Source: [Clostridium] symbiosum
GTDB lineage: Bacteria; Bacillota; Clostridia; Lachnospirales; Lachnospiraceae
DNA: 64,000 nucleotides
Direction of reading: 5' to 3'
Assembly (NCBI GenBank): GCA_036419695.1
Contig: CP143946.1
Coordinates: 3,900,001 to 3,964,000 of the forward strand
Position 1 is the first letter of the stretch, and each line of letters begins with the position of its first letter. Made by a program: the position numbers and the translations under genes. The notes beneath the pieces were generated by a model that saw only the letters and a program-made list of their open reading frames with translations, did no database searches and was not told where the DNA came from. Positions 35,578 through 44,628 of this stretch are shown here, in pieces.

Positions 35578-36576
35578 ATGAAAAAAATTATTTCTGTTTT
35601 CCTGACAGCCGCCATGACTGCAGCCGCCCTTTCCGGCTGTCAGGGTGGAGGGGCATCTGATGCTCTTACTCCGGTTACATTAAATGAAGTGGCTCACTCC
35701 ATCTTCTATGCTCCTCAGTATGCTGCCATCGAACTGGGGTATTTCAAAGACGAAGGGATTAATCTTACCCTTGTCAACGGCGCGGGCGCCGACAAAGTCA
35801 TGACTGCCCTGATTTCAGGGGACGCGGACATCGGTTTCATGGGCTCTGAGGCCAGCGTTTACGTCTACCAGGAAGGTTCCGAAGACTATGCGGTCAATTT
35901 TGCCCAGCTGACCCAGCGCGCCGGAAACTTTCTCGTTGCCCGCGATCCCCAGGAAAACTTCTCCTGGCAGGATCTGAAAGGCAAAAAAGTATTGGGCGGC
36001 CGCGCAGGCGGAATGCCGGAGATGATTTTCGAATACATCCTGAAAAAGAATGGCATTGATCCAAAAACCGATCTGACCATTGACCAGAGCATCAACTTCG
36101 GCCTGACCGCCGCTGCCTTTACCAGCAATGATGCCGATTACACCGTCGAATTCGAACCGTTCGCCACAGGCCTTGAAAAAGAGGGCAACGGAACCGTCGT
36201 AGCCTCTCTCGGCGTGGATTCCGGCTATGTTCCTTACACCGCTTACTGTGTAAAGAAGAGCTATCTGGAAAAAAATCCTGAAACCATCCAGAAATTCACC
36301 AACGCAATCCAGCGCGGCCTTGAATATGTAAACACACATTCCGCGGAAGAGATTGCGGAGACAATCAAGCCTCAGTTTAAGGAGACCGACACCGACACCA
36401 TCGCGACTATCATTGAGCGTTACAAAGAGCAGGATACGTGGAAAAATGATACCGTGTTTGAAAAAGAAAGCTTCGAACTTCTGGAGAACATCCTGGAAGA
36501 GGCCGGAGAGCTGAATGAGAGGGTTCCTTATGAGGATCTTGTGACTACGACATTTTCGGAAGAAGCAGGAAAGTAG
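35578..36576 (+). CDS. ABC transporter substrate-binding lipoprotein (NMT1/SsuA-like)
   Basis: The signal peptide ends in the lipobox LSGC (residue about 21), so the mature 312-aa protein is membrane-anchored. The NMT1/THI5-like fold is shown by LNEVAHSIFYAPQYAAIELG, GADKVMTALISGDADIGFMG and DLKGKKVLGGRAGGMPEM. Relatives bind pyrimidine precursors, sulfonates, nitrate or riboflavin. No permease or ATPase gene is adjacent, so it must work with a transporter encoded elsewhere. A large terminator follows. Confidence 0.88.
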   Translation: MKKIISVFLTAAMTAAALSGCQGGGASDALTPVTLNEVAHSIFYAPQYAAIELGYFKDEGINLTLVNGAGADKVMTALISGDADIGFMGSEASVYVYQEGSEDYAVNFAQLTQRAGNFLVARDPQENFSWQDLKGKKVLGGRAGGMPEMIFEYILKKNGIDPKTDLTIDQSINFGLTAAAFTSNDADYTVEFEPFATGLEKEGNGTVVASLGVDSGYVPYTAYCVKKSYLEKNPETIQKFTNAIQRGLEYVNTHSAEEIAETIKPQFKETDTDTIATIIERYKEQDTWKNDTVFEKESFELLENILEEAGELNERVPYEDLVTTTFSEEAGK

Positions 36577-36580
36577 GTTG

Positions 36581-36675
36581 AAAAATGAGGACGCGGCGGG
36601 ACGGCTCGCTGAGCGGGGGTGATGAGTCTTCCACCATCCCCATCCCCGGGCCGTCCCGCCCGCATCCTCATTTTT
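36581..36675. terminator. Large bidirectional hairpin between the lipoprotein and cheW
   Basis: Arms AAAATGAGGA...GCGGGACGGC and GCCGTCCCGC...ATCCTCATTTT enclose a GC-rich loop. The right end abuts the cheW stop codon (36676), so it ends both converging units. Confidence 0.75.
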
Positions 36676-37182
36676 CTACTCAAACACCACCATCTTTTTG
36701 AGGGATTTCTCTACATCAATCACCGAAATGACCTTATCTTCCCCCTCAAACGCATGCTTGACGACAAGCATGATCCCATCGGCTTCCGGCAGTTCCCCTA
36801 TCAGCTCACGATCGGGTGAGATACCCAGGATCCGCGGTTCCCCCTCGATCAGTAAACCGCATTCCAGGCCGCCCGCTCTCACGATCAGAACCAGCTTCTG
36901 CGAAGGAGCCTCCTGAGAAATTCCTCCGGCCGCCCGCATGGACACTACGGGAACTATATTACCTTTCCAGTTGCATACCCCCTCATAATAGGCGGGCAGG
37001 CAGGGAATCTGCGTGATATGTGGCTCACGGATCAGTTCTTTTACACATTCCAGCTCAATTCCATAGTAGAAATTTCCCATATCGACTGCCATGAATTCCA
37101 GATTTTCCCGGAAATTGGCGGCTGTTTCAGCTCCTTCGTCAAAAAAAGCCATCCGGGCGCTCAGCCCGCTTATGTCACTCAT
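36676..37182 (-). CDS. cheW: Chemotaxis coupling protein CheW
   Basis: The 168-aa protein has the CheW fold (MAVDMGNFYYGIELECVKEL, the YYEGVCNWKGNIVPVVSM loop, LVIRAGG). It links receptors to CheA. Its start overlaps the cheA stop. It is the last gene of the operon. Confidence 0.88.
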   Translation of the reverse strand: MSDISGLSARMAFFDEGAETAANFRENLEFMAVDMGNFYYGIELECVKELIREPHITQIPCLPAYYEGVCNWKGNIVPVVSMRAAGGISQEAPSQKLVLIVRAGGLECGLLIEGEPRILGISPDRELIGELPEADGIMLVVKHAFEGEDKVISVIDVEKSLKKMVVFE

Positions 37183-39307
37183 ACGATTTTACACCTCCCG
37201 CAACGCGGATTAAATCCTCTATGTCTAGCAGCATACAGATTGAACCGTCCCCAAGAAGGCTGCAGCCTGAAATTCCCGTATAATACCTGAAATGGGGGCC
37301 AAATATCTCAGGAAGCGGTTTCTCCACAAGGCTCATCTGATCGACAATCCGATCGGCCAGGAGACAGGCCTCCCGGGAACTGCCCCTTACGTATGCCATC
37401 ACGCGGCGTCCCATCCCCGTCTCTTCCATGCCGTAAAACCGGCGCAGGGAGATAATCGGGATATAGCGTCCTTCGTGCAGCCAGAATTCCTTCTCTCCCC
37501 GTCTTACAAGCTCTGTTTCTTCCGGAGGATAGGGGAAAAACTGTATCACCTGCCTGGCTGGGACGGCAAAACAATTGTCTCCCGCCAAAAGCCTTATACT
37601 GTCAATAATCGTCAGGGTCAGGGGCAGGTGGAGTATAAACCGGCTTCCGCTTCCCTTTTTGCTTTCCAGGTGGAGGTGGCCTCCTAATTTTTCCACCATT
37701 TGGCGGACCACATCGAGGCCAACGCCTCTGCCCGAAAATTCATTGGCCTGCTCTCTTGTTGAAAAACCCGGCAGGAGGCAAAGTTCCATCAGTTCCGCCT
37801 CAGAATAGTCCGCCTCATTTCCGGTAAATAGATTCTTATCTTTCGCTTTTCTAAGCACCTTCTCCGTATCGATTCCGCAGCCGTCGTCCTGGACGGATAC
37901 ACAGATTTCTCCGCCCATATTTTCAAAGCTCAGCGTTATCTGCCCGGTCTGGCATTTTCCTGCCGCTTCACGTTCTTCCGGTGTCTCGATGCCATGATCC
38001 ACGGCATTACGGACCAGATGAAGCAGCGGCTCCAGAATACTGTCCGCAATTTTTTTATCTACTTCCACATCCTGGCCCGTCACGGTGAATGTTATTTTCT
38101 TATTTTCTTTCCGGCTGATATCCCTGACCACGCGGCTAATCTGCGGGACAACACTGGAAAACGGTATCATACGGATGGAAATTACAAGTTCTTCCAATTC
38201 CCTTAAAAGACGTTCCAGTTGGCGTTTCTGGTTGTCTTCCCGCACTCCCGCTCCCGCGGAGCTGCTTCCGTATAAATCGGCGGCCTGGGCGGCTATCATC
38301 AGCTCTCCCGTCAGATTCTGAAGTTCGTCCAGGCGTTCCACCTTCACGTGGATAAACTCGCTCCCAGTCTGAGCTCCCCCATTCTGGCCCGCCTGTTTTA
38401 CCGGTTTATCCGCCTCCTTCCGTCCTGCCGTATTTGCTGATTTATCTCCGGCTGCCGTCTTATCTGCGGTTTCCGCCGCCTCTTCAGCCGTATCCTTCAG
38501 CTCCTCCACCTCTTCGGCCGTATCCTTCTGCTCCGGTGCCTCAGTACAACCGGAAACTTTTTCCCCGGCGCCTGTCTCCGGCTGCCCGGACGCCGTCTTT
38601 GTACCTTCACCCGTCCCGGTCTGTCCCGGCATGGTTTCCGATGCGGTCACGCGGGCCACAAAGAGGGCTTCGGCCAGCTTATCGAACACCTGACCCGGGG
38701 TTTCCGAGAGGAAATGGATGTAAAATCCATGTTCCCGGATATAGTCCGCCGTACCCGGATCCGACTCCACATTCTCCGGAAAGGTCTGCATCTCGGTACA
38801 ATCCTCTTTTATCTGGCGCGCCACCATATAAGCGCGGATATTCTCCATCTTGCAGCCTGCCTCAAACCTGATATGGGCGGTAAAATCCTTTTTCGCCTTT
38901 ACTTTTGAGACCAGGGCATCTATCTTTTCGTCAAAGCCCTCCGGATCGTTTGGCTGGAACGTCTCCTCGTTCATCCTCCCCAGTTCGCCCCTGATAAAAT
39001 CGGCGGCGGCAAAGATAAGGTCAAAGGTTTCCTGCTCAAAACCCCCGAGCCGGAACGGCTCTTCCCTGAATACAGCGAAAATATCCTCCAGGCGGTGGGC
39101 CAGCACCGACAAAGCAGTCAGTCCCATCATGGCCGAGGAACTCTTAATCGTATGCATTACACGGAAAATCCCGTTAATTTCATCTTTTGTAAGCGCCTTT
39201 TCCTGTTCCGCATTCAACAGAATTTCGTCTGCCTGGTCGAGAAGCTGGTTCGTCTCAAGAAGATAGATATCCAGCATATCTTCCATATCTGTATCAAAAA
39301 ATCCCAT
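37175..39307 (-). CDS. cheA: Chemotaxis histidine kinase CheA
   Basis: The 710-aa kinase has P1 with phospho-accepting His52 (VMHTIKSSSAMMGL), a P2-like domain (about 135-220), an Ala/Thr/Glu/Gly-rich linker (about 225-310), P3, P4 with N-box LLHLVRNAVDHGIE, G1 VQDDGCGID and G2 GRGVGLDVVRQ, and a P5 CheW-like domain. All catalytic boxes are intact. Linker sequence is repeat-like at the DNA level. It drives the CheY at 43235 and should be coupled to the MCP in the same operon. Confidence 0.93.
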   Translation of the reverse strand: MGFFDTDMEDMLDIYLLETNQLLDQADEILLNAEQEKALTKDEINGIFRVMHTIKSSSAMMGLTALSVLAHRLEDIFAVFREEPFRLGGFEQETFDLIFAAADFIRGELGRMNEETFQPNDPEGFDEKIDALVSKVKAKKDFTAHIRFEAGCKMENIRAYMVARQIKEDCTEMQTFPENVESDPGTADYIREHGFYIHFLSETPGQVFDKLAEALFVARVTASETMPGQTGTGEGTKTASGQPETGAGEKVSGCTEAPEQKDTAEEVEELKDTAEEAAETADKTAAGDKSANTAGRKEADKPVKQAGQNGGAQTGSEFIHVKVERLDELQNLTGELMIAAQAADLYGSSSAGAGVREDNQKRQLERLLRELEELVISIRMIPFSSVVPQISRVVRDISRKENKKITFTVTGQDVEVDKKIADSILEPLLHLVRNAVDHGIETPEEREAAGKCQTGQITLSFENMGGEICVSVQDDGCGIDTEKVLRKAKDKNLFTGNEADYSEAELMELCLLPGFSTREQANEFSGRGVGLDVVRQMVEKLGGHLHLESKKGSGSRFILHLPLTLTIIDSIRLLAGDNCFAVPARQVIQFFPYPPEETELVRRGEKEFWLHEGRYIPIISLRRFYGMEETGMGRRVMAYVRGSSREACLLADRIVDQMSLVEKPLPEIFGPHFRYYTGISGCSLLGDGSICMLLDIEDLIRVAGGVKSYE

Positions 39308-39312
39308 CTACA

Positions 39313-40251
39313 TCACACCCCTGTTTCCTTCTCCGCCCCAAAAAGCACCGCCCGGTTTTTTCCCGACGTCTTGCCATAATAGAGAGCCTTGTCGGCACAG
39401 TTCGTGTTATCATCGAAATCTTTTGATTTATCATAAAGTGCGATTCCAAGCGTAACTGTGCATGTAAAATTCGTATCCCCGAACATAAACGGAAATTCTG
39501 CAATCTCTTTGCGGATTTCCTCACAGATTTCAAGCACTTCCTGTTTTGTGACCGCCATCAGGATCAGGAGAAATTCCTCTCCGCCCCAGCGCACCACCTT
39601 ATGTCTCCGGCAGATGCTTTCCATGATATTGGCAATACAGACGAGAACCATATCCCCCACCGAATGGCCGTAGGTGTCGTTAATCCGCTTGAAATTATCC
39701 ACATCTACCATGACCAGGGCGTCGTCGCGGCCCTCTTCCTTCAAATCTTTCGCCAGCTTCTCCACGATAAAACGGCGGTTGTAAAGTCCCGTCAGCTCAT
39801 CACGGAACGCCGCCCGGTTCAGCTTCTCCATATTCGCCTTGAGCGTCTCATTCAGGGAGCGGAGTTCATCCTTCTCCTGTTTGTCATGGAGATGGGCCTT
39901 GACTCTGGATCTCAGTTCTTCTGGAAGGAATGGTTTTCTGATATAATCGCAGGCGCCGAGGGAAAATCCTCTTGTTATGTCCTGTTCGCTGTCCTTTGAC
40001 GTGATGAAAATAACCGGTGCACGGCCGTTTTCGTGATCCCTGATTTTCTGGAACAGGTCATACCCCTCCATATCAGGAAGCACCACATCAAGCAGAATCA
40101 GATCCGGCTGAATCTGATCCAGAATCTCCATTGTTTCCTTTGCCGAGTGCGCCTTGTGGATGGCCACCTCGTCACTCTTTAAAACCTTTTCTATCTGCTG
40201 GCAAATTAACAGGCTGTCATCAATCGCTAATATTGTCTGTCCGCTTCCCAT
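39313..40251 (-). CDS. Response regulator-diguanylate cyclase (PleD-like)
   Basis: An N-terminal receiver (phospho-Asp in DLILLDVVLPDMEGYD, Lys in YIRKPFL) is fused through a coiled-coil to a GGDEF domain with the active-site form WGGEEFLLI. It should make cyclic di-GMP when phosphorylated. The start at ATG 40251 follows GGAGAAAGAG. It sits between cheA and cheD, so it likely receives phosphate from CheA, linking chemosensing to c-di-GMP. Confidence 0.9.
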   Translation of the reverse strand: MGSGQTILAIDDSLLICQQIEKVLKSDEVAIHKAHSAKETMEILDQIQPDLILLDVVLPDMEGYDLFQKIRDHENGRAPVIFITSKDSEQDITRGFSLGACDYIRKPFLPEELRSRVKAHLHDKQEKDELRSLNETLKANMEKLNRAAFRDELTGLYNRRFIVEKLAKDLKEEGRDDALVMVDVDNFKRINDTYGHSVGDMVLVCIANIMESICRRHKVVRWGGEEFLLILMAVTKQEVLEICEEIRKEIAEFPFMFGDTNFTCTVTLGIALYDKSKDFDDNTNCADKALYYGKTSGKNRAVLFGAEKETGV

Positions 40252-40287
40252 TTCTCTTTCTCCTTCCATTTGTCAGGCGCCTGCCCG

Positions 40288-40770
40288 TCAAATTTTTTTT
40301 ATCTCTCCGTTGACGGCTTTTATGGTTACCTCACCCGTTACCGAGTCCAAAGTTACCGTTCTTCCGTAATCTTTTCCTGTATCTTCCGCAGTGATTTGAA
40401 TTCCCAGGCGGCGCAGAGTCTCCCTGACCGCATTGACATTCCTCTCACCGATCCCTTCCATCGATCCTCCGGTGCGGAACATTCTGGCTCCGCCCACCAG
40501 CCTCGCGGTGATATCATCGCGCCCGGCTCCCTGCCGGAGCATGGAGTGGAGCAGGAGTTCACATCCACTGTCCGCAAATTTGTATAAATTCTGTCGGTCC
40601 ACTGCATCTTCGTAAGACGGCAGCATGATATGGGCCATGCCTGCAATATGCTTTTTTCTGTCAAAAAGGCAGACGCCCACACAGGAACCCAGTGCATAAG
40701 TAATCAGTACCCCAGGCTCCTTCACCACAAGCGCACAGGCAATCCCCACATTAACCGGACTATTTTTCAT
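40288..40770 (-). CDS. cheD: Chemoreceptor glutamine deamidase CheD
   Basis: The 160-aa protein has LITYALGSCVGVCLFDRKKH with the catalytic Cys, then GMAHIMLP with the catalytic His. It deamidates receptor glutamines and is regulated by CheC. Start overlaps the cheC stop by 11 nt. Confidence 0.9.
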   Translation of the reverse strand: MKNSPVNVGIACALVVKEPGVLITYALGSCVGVCLFDRKKHIAGMAHIMLPSYEDAVDRQNLYKFADSGCELLLHSMLRQGAGRDDITARLVGGARMFRTGGSMEGIGERNVNAVRETLRRLGIQITAEDTGKDYGRTVTLDSVTGEVTIKAVNGEIKKI

Positions 40771-41380
40771 ATTTCTCCTCTAGTATCGCAGCAATTTTCT
40801 CCAGGGATTCCTGCTCCGGGAAGAACAGGACATAGCCCTGCTCCGACAGTCCGCCGGTGCTGATTTCGGTTTCTATAAATAAAAGCTCTTCGCTGACATT
40901 TGCAATACGTATCATAGGAACGCTTAACAGCGCTCCCACCATATCCACATTTACATCTGGAACTGACACATCGATCGTAATATCCAGCATCTCCGCCAGG
41001 GCGCTGATATAACAGCAGCACATGATGTTGCCAATCTCCTTAAATGCGGACAGGCTCATCTCGTCCAGCTCATAAATATTTTCTGTTTCACTCCCAAGCA
41101 TTCCTTTTATGAGACTTTTTAAAAAGGATTCACTGCACAGGAACATGAACATCCCGCTGATATCGCCGGTCAAATCCATCAGCACTCCGGCTGCGGTATT
41201 TTCGGTTCCACCGAGAATATTGGAAACCTGTTCAAATCCCCTGATATTTACCGCCGGAATCTCCATTCCAATTGCGTGTCCCATCAGATCCGACAGAGCG
41301 GTCGCCGCCTTTCCGCTCCCAATATTGCCAAGCTCCCTGAGTATATCGCTCATACTGTCGTTTAAACTGTAATACTTCCC
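40760..41380 (-). CDS. cheC: CheY-P phosphatase CheC
   Basis: From ATG 41380 (MGKYYSLNDSMSDILRELGN) the 206-aa protein has two CheC repeats of the form ELGNIGSGKAATALSDLMG and EIGNIMCCCYISALAEMLD. Both keep the catalytic Glu/Asn pattern (E..N), as in active CheC phosphatases. It dephosphorylates CheY-P and binds CheD. Confidence 0.9.
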   Translation of the reverse strand, partial: GKYYSLNDSMSDILRELGNIGSGKAATALSDLMGHAIGMEIPAVNIRGFEQVSNILGGTENTAAGVLMDLTGDISGMFMFLCSESFLKSLIKGMLGSETENIYELDEMSLSAFKEIGNIMCCCYISALAEMLDITIDVSVPDVNVDMVGALLSVPMIRIANVSEELLFIETEISTGGLSEQGYVLFFPEQESLEKIAAILEEKYEK

Positions 41381-41464
41381 CATCCGCTGCCTCTTTTCTT
41401 TGCCTCCCATGGAAAATATCCCTGAAAGGCAGATACCTTTCTTTTATTGCGAAAATTAAACTTT

Positions 41465-43219
41465 CTATAATTCAAATTCCTCCACAAGCTGTTTCATAAT
41501 CTGGGCCTGCGCCGACAATTCCTCACTGGCTGCGGCGCTCTCCTCAGCCGTCGCAGAGTTATCCTGCACGATTGAAATCACCTGCTCGATACTTTCCCTG
41601 ATCTGAAGTACCGAATCCGCCTGCTGCACGGAGGCATCTGAAATGCGGTCAATCATGGTCAGGATTTCTCCGGTTCCATGCACCACCCGGTCAAAGGCTT
41701 CCGCCGTCTTACCTGCCGCGCCTGCGCCCTTGTCCACTTTATCCCCGGTCTGAGCCGCCAGTTCCGCCATCATTCTGGACGCCTCTCCCGTCTTAGCAGC
41801 CAGGTTGCGCACCTCGGCGGCGACAACTGCAAATCCGCGTCCCGCTTCCCCAGCCCTGGCTGCCTCCACTGAGGCATTCAGCGACAGCAGATTGGTTTGG
41901 AACGCAATATCCTTAATCTCTTTCACAATCTTTCCAATTGTCTTTGAATTCTCACTGATATCTCTGATTGCCTCCAGCATGGCCGCCTTCTGCCGGTCTC
42001 CCCCGGCGACGATTCCGTTCACCTCTTCGACCTTCCGGCTGGCCCTCACGGCATCATCGGCATTGTGTTTTACCTTATCAGAAATCTCATTGATGCTGGC
42101 CGCCAGCTCCTGCATCACGGCTGCCTGTTCCACAGAGCCCTGGGACAACATCTGCGCACTGCCCGCCACCTGCTCGGAACCGGCCGCCACCTGCTCGGAC
42201 GTATTGGCAATCTGCAGAATCGCCCTGTTTAAAAGTTCCGTAATCTGCTCCATAGCCAGACCAATCGCGATAAAATCACCTTTATATGTAATCTCAGAAT
42301 GATAGGTAAGCCTGCCGTTTCCAATGGCATATAATCCCTTCTCTATTTCGTATACGTAAGTCTTTAGCGTCCCCAGGGTCTCTCTCATACTGTCCGACAG
42401 GGCGCCTAATTCGTCCCCCGATTCATAAGAAATGCATGCCTCCAGATTCCCCTCTGCCATCTGTCTGGCTGCCTCCTGTATTTCCTTTACCGGGCCTGTT
42501 ATCCCTCTTGTGATGCGGATCCAAAGGAAGGTGGAAATCATGAGGACAATTGCAGCAAGTCCCGTGATAATGCTGTTCATCTGCCGTTTTACATCATGCC
42601 CGTCTTCCAGGTATCTCTGTGCCCGTTCCAGGGATTTGTCCGCTATTTTCTGGAGATACTCCCTCTCCACCTTGGTATTGGGCTCATACTCGTTATCATA
42701 AAGAGCAATCGCCTCCTCATAGCGGCTTGCCTCGATGAGTCCGATTGCTTCCGTTCTGATGGGATTAATCTTGTCCATCTGTTCCTTCAGGCCCACAAGA
42801 AGTTCATCACTTTCCAGATTTTCCGCCAGATAATCATATCCTCTCAGCAGCACTGACTCCATTTCTCTGGCTTCTTTTATTTTTTCTATCTTTTCCTGCT
42901 CCGTAACTTTTGTGGCCACATCGAGTATGCATCTTCCGATTCCCTGGACGGAGGACTTCATATCCTGAGCCGTGTACGATATGGCGAACGCCTTCTTATA
43001 GAACGTATCCAGGGTCCTGGAGGTCTCTGTAATTCCAAACAGAGCCGCCGTAACCGTAACAATATACAGCAAAATAATTGACATATAGGAAACCAGTAAT
43101 TTATTCCCTATCCTAAGATCCTTAAACTTCAGCTTTTTCATTTCCTTCTGTCTATTCCCTTCCACCAGGCTGTTCCGGATGCAGCTTTCAATCTGCATTC
43201 CCCGTTCCCGGCTTACCAT
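41465..43219 (-). CDS. Methyl-accepting chemotaxis protein
   Basis: The 584-aa receptor has two membrane helices (about 42-65 and 215-235) around a four-helix-bundle sensor domain, a HAMP domain (ITGPVKEIQEAARQMAEGNL) and a long cytoplasmic coiled coil with the hairpin tip DIAFQTNLLSLNASVEAARA and methylation-type repeats (NSATAEESAAASEELSAQA). AGAAGAG precedes the ATG. It is the only intact receptor in the operon. Ligand not predictable. Confidence 0.92.
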   Translation of the reverse strand: MVSRERGMQIESCIRNSLVEGNRQKEMKKLKFKDLRIGNKLLVSYMSIILLYIVTVTAALFGITETSRTLDTFYKKAFAISYTAQDMKSSVQGIGRCILDVATKVTEQEKIEKIKEAREMESVLLRGYDYLAENLESDELLVGLKEQMDKINPIRTEAIGLIEASRYEEAIALYDNEYEPNTKVEREYLQKIADKSLERAQRYLEDGHDVKRQMNSIITGLAAIVLMISTFLWIRITRGITGPVKEIQEAARQMAEGNLEACISYESGDELGALSDSMRETLGTLKTYVYEIEKGLYAIGNGRLTYHSEITYKGDFIAIGLAMEQITELLNRAILQIANTSEQVAAGSEQVAGSAQMLSQGSVEQAAVMQELAASINEISDKVKHNADDAVRASRKVEEVNGIVAGGDRQKAAMLEAIRDISENSKTIGKIVKEIKDIAFQTNLLSLNASVEAARAGEAGRGFAVVAAEVRNLAAKTGEASRMMAELAAQTGDKVDKGAGAAGKTAEAFDRVVHGTGEILTMIDRISDASVQQADSVLQIRESIEQVISIVQDNSATAEESAAASEELSAQAQIMKQLVEEFEL

Positions 43220-43234
43220 ATATCTCTTCTAAGC

Positions 43235-43600
43235 CTATGCCTTCAGATTGGCTTTGACCATCTGAACCAGCATCTCATCTTTAAATGGTTTTACGATAAA
43301 ATCCCTGGCTCCCCTCTGAATTGCCTGGGCAATGACCGCTTCCTGTCCCAGAGCGGAACACATGATGACTCTTGCCCCGGGATCTTCGGTCAGGATATCA
43401 TCAAGGACCTCCAGACCGGTCCGCTCCGGCATTGTGATATCAAGAAGCACCAGATCCGGCCGGATCTCCTTATAGCGTTCCAGCGCCTCTCTTCCATCGC
43501 CAACCTCTGTGAAATTCTCATATCCCGCTGTTTTAAGCGCCCTTTTAATTACCATCCTCATAAACATTGCATCATCTACAATCATTATCTTTGTTTCCAT
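43235..43600 (-). CDS. cheY: Chemotaxis response regulator CheY
   Basis: A 121-aa single receiver domain with acidic pocket (VDDAMFMRMV), phospho-Asp in DLVLLDITMPERTGL and Lys in FIVKPFKDE. Fifteen nt after mcp start region on the same strand. It is the output regulator, but no flagellar switch genes lie in the window. Confidence 0.9.
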   Translation of the reverse strand: METKIMIVDDAMFMRMVIKRALKTAGYENFTEVGDGREALERYKEIRPDLVLLDITMPERTGLEVLDDILTEDPGARVIMCSALGQEAVIAQAIQRGARDFIVKPFKDEMLVQMVKANLKA

Positions 43601-43606
43601 CCGGTT

Positions 43607-44617
43607 TTATCTCCTTCCTTTCCTCCGCATCTGTATACAAAAGCGTCTTATTTCTCCGGACATACTGTCTAAAGGAAGCTGCTTCTGCGCGCCTCCAAGC
43701 TCAAACGCCGCCGAAGGCATATTGTAAATTTCACTCGTCCTCCTGTCCTGGACAACAGTATAGGCTCCCGCATTTTTCATTTCCAGCAGGCCTTTTGCTC
43801 CGTCGTCTCCCATACCGGTCAGAATCATTCCCATGGCATTCTCCCCCGCCGCACCGGCCAGGGAAGAAAATAGATAGTTGACCGACGGAGCAAAGCCGTT
43901 TACTTTCTCTCCCGGAATATTTCTGACGACATATCCCATACCGCTCCTGCCGACGCTCATCTGGCAGCCGTCGGAGGCCAGATAAACCGTCCCGTCCTGT
44001 ACCATCTCTCCCGTCTCAGCCTCTTTTACCTTCATCTTAATCTGTAAATCCAAATATTGTGCAAAACTTTTCGCAAATCCCCTGCTCAGATGCTGTACGA
44101 GCAGAATCCCGCAGGTGTCCTCCGGCAAATCTTTTAAAACTCTGAGAAGCGCCTTGGGCCCTCCGGCCGATGAACCGATTCCCACTAAAAAGCGGCTGTT
44201 TTTATCTTCCCGTCCGTACAACAGATTTCTTCCCGCTTTTGAATTTCCCACTTTAATCCTGATGAGCAGTTCCCTTGCAAACAGGTCTCTTCCCCGTTCC
44301 GTATCCATGGATGTCATCGTTAGAAAGTCACATCCGCTTTTACGGGCAAAATCTTCTCCGGCTCCATCCCCGCAGACGGCGATGATATAGTTTTCCTTTT
44401 TCCCAAATGTATGGACAGACTTGTACTCCCTCTCAAAAAATGCCGCGGTCTCGCATCCCAGAATAACCGCACCGTACTCTGCGGCAGGCGAAATTCCCTT
44501 CCGCCACGCGCCGGCTCTTAAGACAGAGGCCGATATTCCCCCACTCTGCAGCGCGTTTCTGATCGTTTCCTGTATCCTTACGGTCTCCGCAACAATTGCA
44601 ACCCTGATTTCTTCCAT
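43607..44617 (-). CDS. cheB: Receptor methylesterase CheB with degenerate receiver
   Basis: The C-terminal methylesterase keeps the Ser-His-Asp triad (GSSAGGPKAL, VQHLSRGFAK, GMGDDGAKGLLEM). The N-terminal receiver-like domain lacks the phospho-acceptor: the strand that should end in Asp reads EYGAVILGCETAAFF, and the acidic pair is replaced by AETV. The protein (336 aa) should therefore be active but not controlled by CheA phosphorylation in the usual way. The ATG at 44617 follows GAGGAA. Confidence 0.85.
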   Translation of the reverse strand: MEEIRVAIVAETVRIQETIRNALQSGGISASVLRAGAWRKGISPAAEYGAVILGCETAAFFEREYKSVHTFGKKENYIIAVCGDGAGEDFARKSGCDFLTMTSMDTERGRDLFARELLIRIKVGNSKAGRNLLYGREDKNSRFLVGIGSSAGGPKALLRVLKDLPEDTCGILLVQHLSRGFAKSFAQYLDLQIKMKVKEAETGEMVQDGTVYLASDGCQMSVGRSGMGYVVRNIPGEKVNGFAPSVNYLFSSLAGAAGENAMGMILTGMGDDGAKGLLEMKNAGAYTVVQDRRTSEIYNMPSAAFELGGAQKQLPLDSMSGEIRRFCIQMRRKGRR

Positions 44618-44628
44618 ACGCATTTCCT

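Noticed and set aside
38434..38871. Pro-rich plus-strand frame opposite cheA
   Set aside because: Shadow of the low-complexity CheA linker.
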